A stretch of 47,205 nt of DNA from positions 1 through 47,205 of the forward strand of contig DCHK01000020.1 of NCBI GenBank assembly GCA_002315615.1, read 5' to 3'. This DNA is from Bacteroidales bacterium UBA1754 (lineage in GTDB: Bacteria > Bacteroidota > Bacteroidia > Bacteroidales > Paludibacteraceae). Below are positions 40,314 through 47,205 of the stretch, in pieces (position 1 is the first letter of the stretch; each line of letters opens with the position of its first letter). The notes under the pieces were generated by a model that was given only the letters and a program-made list of their open reading frames with translations, was not told the origin of the DNA and did not search any database. The position numbers were made by a program, and so were the translations under genes.

Positions 40314-42011
40314 TCAAATTTCGTACAAAAAACTTAGCCGAACATTTTTCAGTTGTTCGTAGTTGATTTTGTGTTCGTTTAGAATTAACGCCATTCCGCA
40401 ATTTGTATTTTGCTTATTTTGGCAGATTTCATCGAAGAAAAGTTGCTCTTCGTTTTCGTTTTTGAAAAGTGCAAAGACTAAAATTTTCTGTCCGTTTTCG
40501 TTTGTCAAAAGCAAGAAATTCTCGTTCTTTTCGTAGATTTCAAGATTGTGTTTTGAAAAATCATCGTAAGAAAATTGGAATTGCTTTTCCGACAATAAAA
40601 TACAATTGCGACCAACGTAGTATTTTTTGTAAAGATTGTATAATTCATCGACATTTTTTGCCGTTTTTCTGTACGTCGTAAGATGACTTTCGTCGATGTG
40701 CATTGCTGTTGTACTAAACGATTTTACAAACCCTATTCTCTCGTAAAAACTGAAGGCGTAGTTGTCAACTGGAATTAGAAAAAGGAAATCGGTGCTTTTC
40801 TTTCGCTCTTCGTCAATGGCAATGCTCATCAGTTTGCTCATTGCTCCGTGGTTTCTGTAGTTTTTATGCGTCATTACGCAAAATACATAACTTGCTGTTA
40901 AAGTTTCGCCTCTTGCGTTTTTGTAGGTGTAAGGCAAAAATTGTGTCGAGGCAATAACTTTTTCATCGTGTTTTGCTATCCAAGTGCATTTAGGTTGAAA
41001 AATTTTTGCGAAAAAACTTTCGATGAAATCGGTAGAATCGGCAAAAGTATCTGCCCAAAGTTGCTTTATTTGTTGTTCGTCTTTTGTGTCGGGATGAGAA
41101 ATATCAAAATCAATGCTATGCTTTATTTTAATAGTGCCTTTTCGCAGAAATTTTTCGGGGTGATATTGCATTTTTGCGGTGCGTAACGACTCCAATCCCA
41201 TATCTTCCTCGCGGTTGATGTATTCACAATCGTAAGCAAGGTGCTCGGCGGTAAGTTTGTTTATCATTACGTATGAGTCGCGAAAATTGGGCAGAGTTTT
41301 TTCGGTATGAACCACAAAAGTGTTTCCGTTCACTTTTTCGCCGTAGGCAAAAGCCACCGCTTTCCCGTCAATTTTCAAAATTATGCCTCGCAGTCCGAAA
41401 TCGAAAAAATGTTCAAGAGCAAGTTCTACAGATTTTCGTTCGTATTTCAAATTTTCGTCGGAATGTTCTTGTGTGTGTTCATTTTCCCAAGCATCATAAA
41501 CGGCAGTGCATTGTGCAATGTTTTCGCTCGAAATAAGTTCGTACGAAAATGACGGATATTTCCCGATGAAATGGTTGATATGGTTGCGTTTTGGTTGCAG
41601 TTTTTTGCCCGAAAGTGTTGCTAATTTTTCGCGCGAGTAAATGTATTCAAATTGATTGCGTTCTTCGGTAAAAATAAACTTATCGGGCAATGCTTTTTCT
41701 ATTGGTTCAAACAGTTCGGGCGTGGCTGCGCCAATAATAAAAGTTTCGCCTCGTTGTTCGGCTTCGTTCATTAAGTCGCTCAGCACTTCGGCAAGGTTGA
41801 CTATGCCGATGGGCGACAAATATTGCCATTCGTTGTCGGCGAAAAATCGCAGCAATAAAAACCCTTTCCATTCGGCGAAAGTGGTTTTGTACATTTCTCG
41901 CCAGCAAAAAATAGTGGCAAACGAGAAGTCGCAGATTGGCACGGTGGTCAGTCTTAAATATTTTTTTATTGTGTCTGCATCGCTCAGTTCGATGCGTTTG
42001 AAAGGTATCAT
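40314..42011 (-). CDS. DUF2156-GNAT fusion protein
   Basis: This 565-aa protein joins two acyltransferase-fold units. The N-terminal part (about 1-290) is DUF2156/LPG-synthase-C: PFKRIELSDADTIKKYLRL, WQYLSPIG, and the family end EYINREEDMGLESLRTAKMQYHPEKFL. The C-terminal part (about 300-440) is an Eis-like GNAT: ARGETLTASYVFCVMTHKNYRNHGAMSKLM. A further domain follows to the C-terminus. DUF2156 proteins act on lipids or aminoacylated lipids; the GNAT part may acetylate another substrate. In Bacteroidota the two parts are often separate adjacent genes. The frame opens at 42143, but ATG 42011 is chosen, 22 bp behind the promoter element at 42034-42041. Confidence 0.85.
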   Translation of the reverse strand: MIPFKRIELSDADTIKKYLRLTTVPICDFSFATIFCWREMYKTTFAEWKGFLLLRFFADNEWQYLSPIGIVNLAEVLSDLMNEAEQRGETFIIGAATPELFEPIEKALPDKFIFTEERNQFEYIYSREKLATLSGKKLQPKRNHINHFIGKYPSFSYELISSENIAQCTAVYDAWENEHTQEHSDENLKYERKSVELALEHFFDFGLRGIILKIDGKAVAFAYGEKVNGNTFVVHTEKTLPNFRDSYVMINKLTAEHLAYDCEYINREEDMGLESLRTAKMQYHPEKFLRKGTIKIKHSIDFDISHPDTKDEQQIKQLWADTFADSTDFIESFFAKIFQPKCTWIAKHDEKVIASTQFLPYTYKNARGETLTASYVFCVMTHKNYRNHGAMSKLMSIAIDEERKKSTDFLFLIPVDNYAFSFYERIGFVKSFSTTAMHIDESHLTTYRKTAKNVDELYNLYKKYYVGRNCILLSEKQFQFSYDDFSKHNLEIYEKNENFLLLTNENGQKILVFALFKNENEEQLFFDEICQNKQNTNCGMALILNEHKINYEQLKNVRLSFLYEI

Positions 42012-42033
42012 CTCTTTTGCGAAAAAAAGTACG

Positions 42034-42041
42034 CAAAGGTA
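42034..42041 (-). promoter_or_regulatory. -7 promoter element of the DUF2156-GNAT gene
   Basis: On the minus strand this reads TACCTTTG, 22 bp before the chosen start. A divergent TACCTTTA at about 42087 on the plus strand could serve the radical SAM gene. Confidence 0.6.
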
Positions 42042-42105
42042 ACACCGAAAAAGAAAAATTATAATCGAAAAACGAGATAATTTTTCTACCTTTATCAAAT
42101 AAAAA

Positions 42106-43098
42106 ATGATGAATTTTATCCTTAAATATTTTTCGTTTCGCAAATGTTGGAATTTGCTGAAATTGCGATTTGGTTACCGACTTTCTTCGTTGTTGCGTAT
42201 GCCAATTGTGCTTGGTTCGCCCGCTTTTTTGCAAATAGAACCGCTCAATTTTTGCAACTTACGTTGTGTTGAGTGTCCTGCAGGAAATGGTTCTCTGACG
42301 CGAAAAAAGCAAGAAATGTCTTTTGATTTATTTCGGAAAAACATCGATGAAATCGGCAAAAATTTGATTTCGTTACTGCTTTATTTTCAAGGCGAACCAT
42401 TTTTGTATAAAAATCTTCCACAAATGGTTAAGTATGCTCACGAACGGAAAATTTTTACATACACATCAACAAACGGACATTATTTGCTCGATAGTTTGTT
42501 GCTCGAAAGTTTGATAAAGTCGGGGCTCGACCATCTTGTCGTTTCGGTAGATGGAATGACGCAAGATGTTTACGAAAAATATCGACGAGGTGGAAATTTG
42601 CAAAAAGTGCTTGATGGCATTGATAATCTTATATTTTTGAAAGAAAAAAATCGTTCCGCGACGCCAACCATCGAAGTGCAAATGGTAGTAACTGCCGAAA
42701 ACGAACATCAGACAGACGATTTTTTGCGTTTTTTCAAAGACAAAAAAGTGCAAAAAGTATCGTTGAAATCGGCACAAATTTATGATTTTGAAAACGGCAA
42801 TCCGCTAATTCCAAAAAATGCACAGTTCAGCCGTTACGAAAAATGTGATGATGGAAAATACAAACTGAAAAGTTCGCTCCGAAACTGTTGTTGGAAGCAA
42901 TGGAGTTCTGCAGTTGTTACGGCAAGTGGCGACCTTGTGCCTTGCTGTTTCGACAAAAATGCGGAGCATAAATTTGGCAATGTCTCAACCGAAAATTTGC
43001 TAAGTTTATGGAAAAATAGCGTATCACACAACTTTCGTAAAACTATTCTGCATCAGCGAAAATCCATCGACATTTGTTGCAATTGTAGCGAGAAATAG
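42106..43098 (+). CDS. Radical SAM/SPASM protein
   Basis: This 330-aa protein has the radical SAM cluster C50-x3-C54-x2-C57 in NFCNLRCVECPAG, the GGE-like FQGEPFLYKNLP, STNGHYL and SVDGMTQDVYEKYRRGG. The C-terminal SPASM region has paired cysteines (CCWKQW, VPCCFDK, CCNCSEK) for auxiliary clusters. Such enzymes modify peptides or, in some cases, carbohydrates or cofactors. No small precursor peptide gene is visible next to it. It is divergent from the DUF2156-GNAT gene, sharing a 94-bp promoter region. Start could be 42106 or 42109. Confidence 0.88.
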   Translation: MMNFILKYFSFRKCWNLLKLRFGYRLSSLLRMPIVLGSPAFLQIEPLNFCNLRCVECPAGNGSLTRKKQEMSFDLFRKNIDEIGKNLISLLLYFQGEPFLYKNLPQMVKYAHERKIFTYTSTNGHYLLDSLLLESLIKSGLDHLVVSVDGMTQDVYEKYRRGGNLQKVLDGIDNLIFLKEKNRSATPTIEVQMVVTAENEHQTDDFLRFFKDKKVQKVSLKSAQIYDFENGNPLIPKNAQFSRYEKCDDGKYKLKSSLRNCCWKQWSSAVVTASGDLVPCCFDKNAEHKFGNVSTENLLSLWKNSVSHNFRKTILHQRKSIDICCNCSEK

Positions 43099-43109
43099 AA
43101 TTTATTTTC

Positions 43110-43117
43110 TAATTTTG
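43110..43117 (+). promoter_or_regulatory. -7 promoter element of parE
   Basis: TAATTTTG fits TAnnTTTG and ends 16 bp before the parE start; it lies 12 bp after the radical SAM stop, so parE has its own start. Confidence 0.6.
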
Positions 43118-43133
43118 TAGAAAATCAAAAATA

Positions 43134-45161
43134 ATGGCAGAAATCGAGCAAAATCCCACTAATTACGACGAAGACAATATCCGACATCTTGAGGATATGG
43201 AGCACATTCGCCTGCGTCCAGGTATGTACATTGGCAAGTTGGGCAATGGTACGCAAGCCGACGATGGTATTTATGTACTCATAAAAGAGTCGATAGACAA
43301 CTCTATTGACGAATATCGTATGGGCGAGGGAAAAGTAATAGAGGTGGATGTAAAAGACGGCAAAGTGCGTGTGCGCGACTATGGTCGTGGTATTCCGTTG
43401 GGAAAGTTGGTGGAGGTGGTTTCTATACTGAACACTGGTGGTAAGTACGACACCAAAGCATTCAAAAAATCAGTCGGTTTGAATGGTGTAGGTACCAAGG
43501 CTGTTAATGCGCTTTCGTGGAAATTTTCAGTTCAAGCATTTCGCGACGGGAAAACTCGTCGTGCCGAATTTAAGCAAGGCAAATTGGTTTCCGATACTGG
43601 CATCGTACCAAATACCGATGGCGCAGAGCGTGGTACGCTTATCGAGTTTGAACCAGATGCGTCAAAAGGACTTTTTGAAAATTATGCTTTCCGCGATGAA
43701 TACATCGAAACTTTGTTGCGAAACTATGCCTATTTGAATACGGGTTTGACTTTGGTGTACAATGGTCAGAAATTTCACTCAAAAAATGGACTTTTCGACT
43801 TGCTGAATGAGCGAATGACATCAGACCCGTTGTATCCAATTATCCATTTGCAAGGCGAAGATATTGAAATCGCTTTCACGCATACCGACCAACACAACGA
43901 CGAGTATTTTTCGTTCGTTAATGGTCAGCACACCATACAAGGCGGAACGCATCAAGCCGCATTTCGCGAGGCTTTAGGGCGCACCATAAAGGAATTTTTC
44001 AATAAAAATATGGAGTTTGCCGACATTCGTAATGGTATTGTCGGTGCAATTGCCATCAATGTGCAAGAACCAGTTTTCGAAAGTCAGACCAAGGTAAAAC
44101 TTGGCTCGAAGGATATGTGTCCTGAAAAAGATGCTAACGGAAATGTCATCGATTCGCCTTTGGCTGGTGTGAGTGTCAATAAATTTGTAAACGATTTTGT
44201 AAAGAAAGAACTTGATAATTTTCTGCATAAAAATGCCGAGATTGTAGAAGTGATGCTTCAAAAAATTCAAGATTCCGAAGCAGAGCGAAAAGCAATACAA
44301 GGCGTAACGAAAGAAGCCCGAAATCGTGCAAAGAAAATAAGTTTGCACAACGAAAAACTGCGCGATTGCCGTGTGCATCTTAACGACGCCAAACCTGTGT
44401 ATGCCAAAACGGGCAAAGGCATCAGCGAAGAAGACAAGGTTGACTTGCGCGAGGAATCAAGCATTTTTATTACCGAAGGTAATTCTGCGAGCGGTTCCAT
44501 TACCAAAACCCGCGATGTGAACACACAAGCAGTTTTTAGTCTGCGAGGTAAACCGCTCAATGTGTATGGAGCAAAAATGGACAAAGTGCAGAAAAATCTC
44601 GAATTTACATTGCTAATGGCTGCACTTAATATCGACGAAGGTTTAGAAAATTTGCGTTACAACAAAATTATAGTCGCTACCGATGCCGATGTCGATGGAA
44701 TGCACATTCGTTTACTTTTAATAACATTCTTCCTGAAATTTTATCCAGAATTGATAAAAAAAGGACACGTTTACATTTTGCAGACGCCTTTGTTTCGTGT
44801 TCGCAATAAAAAGAAGAAAATAAAAGGATACAAAGAACCCGAAGGCGAAACGAGCAAAAAACAAAAAAATGACGATTACGTTAAACGCTATTGCTACAGC
44901 GAAGAAGAACGCATAAATGCCGTAACCGAACTTGGTCCAGATCCTGAAATAACGCGATTCAAAGGTTTGGGAGAAATTTCGCCCGAAGAATTTGAAGGTT
45001 TCATCGGTCCGGAAATGCGTTTGGATTTGGTAACATTGCGCAAAGAAGATGCAGTGAACGATTTGCTTGAATTTTATATGGGCAAAAACACTTCCGAACG
45101 ACAAAACTTTATCATCGATAATTTGGTGATAGAATCGGACAAAGTGGAGCAGGATTTGTAA
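43134..45161 (+). CDS. parE: DNA topoisomerase IV subunit B
   Basis: ParE is the ATPase subunit of topoisomerase IV, which unlinks sister chromosomes. The 675-aa protein has a GHKL ATPase fold (HLEDMEHIRLRPGMYIG, ESIDNSIDEYRMGEG, DYGRGIPLGKL, GLNGVGTKAVNAL), the transducer domain, and a TOPRIM domain (FITEGNSASGSITKTRD and ATDADVDGMHIRLLL). The C-terminal part ends at residue 675 with the short tail usual for type B subunits. The Bacteroidota start EQNPTNYDEDNIRHLEDMEHI favours ParE over GyrB. The partner parC is not in the window. Confidence 0.95.
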   Translation: MAEIEQNPTNYDEDNIRHLEDMEHIRLRPGMYIGKLGNGTQADDGIYVLIKESIDNSIDEYRMGEGKVIEVDVKDGKVRVRDYGRGIPLGKLVEVVSILNTGGKYDTKAFKKSVGLNGVGTKAVNALSWKFSVQAFRDGKTRRAEFKQGKLVSDTGIVPNTDGAERGTLIEFEPDASKGLFENYAFRDEYIETLLRNYAYLNTGLTLVYNGQKFHSKNGLFDLLNERMTSDPLYPIIHLQGEDIEIAFTHTDQHNDEYFSFVNGQHTIQGGTHQAAFREALGRTIKEFFNKNMEFADIRNGIVGAIAINVQEPVFESQTKVKLGSKDMCPEKDANGNVIDSPLAGVSVNKFVNDFVKKELDNFLHKNAEIVEVMLQKIQDSEAERKAIQGVTKEARNRAKKISLHNEKLRDCRVHLNDAKPVYAKTGKGISEEDKVDLREESSIFITEGNSASGSITKTRDVNTQAVFSLRGKPLNVYGAKMDKVQKNLEFTLLMAALNIDEGLENLRYNKIIVATDADVDGMHIRLLLITFFLKFYPELIKKGHVYILQTPLFRVRNKKKKIKGYKEPEGETSKKQKNDDYVKRYCYSEEERINAVTELGPDPEITRFKGLGEISPEEFEGFIGPEMRLDLVTLRKEDAVNDLLEFYMGKNTSERQNFIIDNLVIESDKVEQDL

Positions 45162-45206
45162 GAGAAGCGAGAAATAAGAAACAAGAATCAAGATATCAAT
45201 TTCATC

Positions 45207-46103
45207 GTGAAACGCATATTTTTATTTATAGGCATATTTTTGTTGGGGGCAAGTTCAGTTTTTGCCTACGATTTTTTTGAATACGAACCTCCTCATCACG
45301 ATGTTCCGCAACAAATGAATGCGCCTCGCATTCCCGATTATGTTGTTTTTGCTGGCGATACAATATCTTTGAAAAGATACGACCTCCGTCAGCGTTTCGA
45401 CCGAGAAATTTTGGCATTTACGTATATGCACAGCACGACTTATTTGCTCATAAAACGTGCCAAAATTTATTTTCCACTTATCGAACCGACATTGGCAAGA
45501 GACTCTGTGCCTGATGATTTCAAATACCTCGCACTCATCGAAAGTTATTTCAATCCACGTGTGGTTTCGCCTGCAAAAGCGGCTGGAATTTGGCAATTTA
45601 TGGCGTCAACTGCGCAACAATATGGTTTGGAAGTGAATGAGCAAGTTGATGAACGTTTCAATCTTGAAAAATCAACCGAAGCCGCTTGCAAGTACCTTAA
45701 ACATTCGTACGAATTGTATCACGATTGGGCAACGGTAGCCGCTTCGTACAATATCGGCACAACACGACTCTCGAAAGAATTGGAGATGCAGCACGTTTCT
45801 TCGGCGCTCGATTTGTATCTGAATGAAGAGACAAGCCGTTATGTATTTCGTATCTTGGCGGCAAAGGCGATACTTTCCAATCCTCAGCAATATGGGTTCA
45901 ATTTGCTGGATAGTGATTATTACCTACCTGTCGAAACTCGTGTCGTTGAGGTGAATACTTCGGTTGACAATTGGGCAGATTGGGCGATAGAACACGGCAC
46001 AACCTATGCTCATCTCAAGAATTTCAACTATTGGATTCGCGACCGCAAATTGGACAATCCCCAAGGGAAAACCTATTTTGTGAAAATCCCTGTATTGAAA
46101 TAA
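45207..46103 (+). CDS. Lytic transglycosylase (SLT domain), exported
   Basis: This 298-aa protein has a signal peptide (MKRIFLFIGIFLLGASSVFA) and an SLT/MltD-type catalytic domain with the ES pair in FKYLALIESYFNPRVVSPAKA (E112 as the acid), then GIWQFMASTAQQYGL, EAACKYLKHSYELYHDWATVAASYNIG. It would cut the glycan chain of peptidoglycan between GlcNAc and MurNAc. No LysM repeats follow, unlike MltD. The start is a GTG at 45207, set by the signal peptide and by the lack of an upstream ATG. It follows parE with 45 bp between. Confidence 0.9.
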   Translation: MKRIFLFIGIFLLGASSVFAYDFFEYEPPHHDVPQQMNAPRIPDYVVFAGDTISLKRYDLRQRFDREILAFTYMHSTTYLLIKRAKIYFPLIEPTLARDSVPDDFKYLALIESYFNPRVVSPAKAAGIWQFMASTAQQYGLEVNEQVDERFNLEKSTEAACKYLKHSYELYHDWATVAASYNIGTTRLSKELEMQHVSSALDLYLNEETSRYVFRILAAKAILSNPQQYGFNLLDSDYYLPVETRVVEVNTSVDNWADWAIEHGTTYAHLKNFNYWIRDRKLDNPQGKTYFVKIPVLK

Positions 46104-46141
46104 AAATGCCAAACCCGCAGATTATACGAATTTGGCATTTT
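46103..46141. terminator. Bidirectional terminator after the lytic transglycosylase
   Basis: AAAATGCCAAA (46103-46113) and TTTGGCATTTT (46131-46141) are a perfect 11-bp stem overlapping the stop codon; A- and T-runs flank it, so it suits both this gene and the convergent one. Confidence 0.85.
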
Positions 46142-46170
46142 CTAATTTATAAAAGAAGAAGTGGTTATAA

Positions 46171-46860
46171 TTACCAATCTTCATTTTCGTTTCCTGACAT
46201 TCCGTTTTTAACAGCTTCTTCTATTTTGTCCATAATTACATTAGAATAGGCATTACTCATAACAAGTGCTTTGGCAGAAACTTTCTTGTGCTTGTCTTTT
46301 TCTGAAAAAGGGAAGCATTTGTCTAAAATCCAGTTTTCAGTATGGCTTTTTACAGTGCCATCACCCAACAAAATGCCAGTAAATCCGGCTCCATCAGAAA
46401 CAACTACTTCATAATAAGGTATAGTGTATGTTATTCTGACTTTTTTGTCTTTAATATCTGCTTTTATCACAGGTTGTATGCTAACATCATAAGCGTTGTA
46501 ACCACCACCAAGGTGTCCTGCGATATTTGACAGATACCCTCTGGCAATAATAGTTCCAGATTCTTTGTCATTCAATTTGATAGCATCGCCATCACCTTGA
46601 TTAAAAGTTGATACAAACCAATGATTCAAAATAGTATAAAGCTGATTTTTTGTTTGTTCTCCGCAATCAATTACTTGTGTAAAAGTGATGGCGTTGTTTT
46701 TGTCTAATGTAATATTAGAGCCAATGTTTTCGGCAGCTTCTAACCAATTGTCTCCGAATTTTTTCTTGGCGTATTCTTCCAATTCGTCAGTACGAATTAT
46801 TTGAGCATTTATAATTGTTGTTAACATCAACAACAAAAAGAATGATATTGTTTTTCTCAT
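46171..46860 (-). CDS. DUF4468-like exported protein, unknown function
   Basis: This 229-aa protein has a signal peptide (MRKTISFFLLLMLTTIINAQ) and a middle section resembling DUF4468 with a TBP-like fold: ITFTQVIDCGEQTKNQLYTILNHWF, then KDKKVRITYTIPYYEVVV. It ends in an acidic tail (GNENEDW). The function of this family is unknown. It starts 6 bp after the stop of the next minus-strand gene upstream, so the two form one unit. Confidence 0.75.
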   Translation of the reverse strand: MRKTISFFLLLMLTTIINAQIIRTDELEEYAKKKFGDNWLEAAENIGSNITLDKNNAITFTQVIDCGEQTKNQLYTILNHWFVSTFNQGDGDAIKLNDKESGTIIARGYLSNIAGHLGGGYNAYDVSIQPVIKADIKDKKVRITYTIPYYEVVVSDGAGFTGILLGDGTVKSHTENWILDKCFPFSEKDKHKKVSAKALVMSNAYSNVIMDKIEEAVKNGMSGNENEDW

Positions 46861-46866
46861 AAGATT

Positions 46867-47205
46867 TTAATTTAATTTATATTCAATAACAATGGCGTAT
46901 TTGTCTGTATCAATACTTTCTAAATCATCAAGTGTGGCACCAGAACCTAATTTGAGTGCTATCAGTAGTTTAGCTAAAGCTTCGGTGTCTTTGTCATTCA
47001 AATCTTTTGCGAATTCTTCTAAGTTTGCAGCCATATAAAAACTCAAAATGCTTGTTTCTTGTATATAACCACCATGATATTTTTCTCCAGCACATTCATA
47101 TCCAGGCCATCCGTTATAGATAACCCCGTCTATGTATTGAGAAGGAATGTCGAATGTAAAACCATTATATGCTTCGGTAAGATCGCTTGTTTTTATACCA
47201 TCGAT
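46867..47205 (-). CDS. Unknown protein, cut by the right window edge
   Basis: The minus strand is open without a stop from the window edge (47205) to TAA at 46867-46869, giving 112 residues. Visible parts are NGFTFDIPSQYIDGVIYNGW, then HGGYIQETSILSFYMAANLE, and it ends AIVIEYKLN. The composition is like an exported Bacteroidota protein with a beta-rich fold. The start is outside the window. It lies 6 bp upstream of the DUF4468-like gene and is probably co-transcribed with it. Confidence 0.7.
   Translation of the reverse strand: MDGIKTSDLTEAYNGFTFDIPSQYIDGVIYNGWPGYECAGEKYHGGYIQETSILSFYMAANLEEFAKDLNDKDTEALAKLLIALKLGSGATLDDLESIDTDKYAIVIEYKLN

Overview
The window looks like a chromosomal segment of an AT-rich Bacteroidota, probably a member of the order Bacteroidales. 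Three signs point there. Many genes are preceded by TAnnTTTG, the -7 element of this phylum (seen, for example, before leuS, tcdA, pnp, greA, guaB, parE and fic). Shine-Dalgarno sites are almost absent. The gene content is typical: a PUR/DUF3276 protein, PnuT with a TonB-dependent receptor, a DUF4294 protein, a PPIase trio after guaB, nrdD-nrdG, and lipoproteins whose mature N-terminus is Lys-Asp/Glu rich. No rRNA, tRNA, CRISPR array, transposase or phage gene was found.

Layout. 1-2380: the tail of an unknown gene, a 133-bp region of nested palindromes, then a HinfI-type (GANTC) restriction-modification pair that looks imported. 2399-3768: an AAA/DUF4143 ATPase with a 33-bp tandem palindromic repeat and an 11-bp inverted repeat in front of it. 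3769-8853: ApbE, then a thiamine locus consisting of a TPP riboswitch, TonB-dependent receptor and PnuC/PnuT permease on the minus strand, with divergent thiL. 8885-14465: housekeeping genes (rpiB, PUR-domain protein with a helix-turn-helix tail, LutB-like protein, HhH protein, MnmD, a small membrane protein, greA, HIT). 14617-28554: leuS, tcdA, pnp, an outer-membrane barrel, trkH and rnr, two exported proteins of unknown function, guaB. 28640-32812: three genes of periplasmic/outer-membrane chaperone type (two parvulins and a lipoprotein between them), translationally coupled at the end. 33266-35874: anaerobic ribonucleotide reductase nrdD-nrdG. 36004-38400: a twin-cassette ABC ATPase and a Fic protein with its own DNA-binding domain and matching operator-like palindromes. 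38469-40214: three small lipoproteins and a 229-bp nested foldback element. 40314-47205: a DUF2156-GNAT fusion divergent from a radical SAM/SPASM protein, parE, a lytic transglycosylase, and two minus-strand genes of unknown function, the last cut by the window edge.

Functional connections. TPP riboswitch, receptor, inner-membrane permease and ThiL make a coherent thiamine salvage and activation module. pnp and rnr are the two processive 3'-5' exoribonucleases. The PPIase trio would serve outer-membrane protein folding. The most unusual signals are the switchable palindromes before the R-M genes, the 33-bp repeats at the AAA ATPase, the PUR-HTH fusion, the Fic gene with a perfect 16-bp palindrome matched by a half copy across its start codon, and the 229-bp nested foldback. 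All functional calls come from reading the sequence and from memory of protein families; no database search was run.
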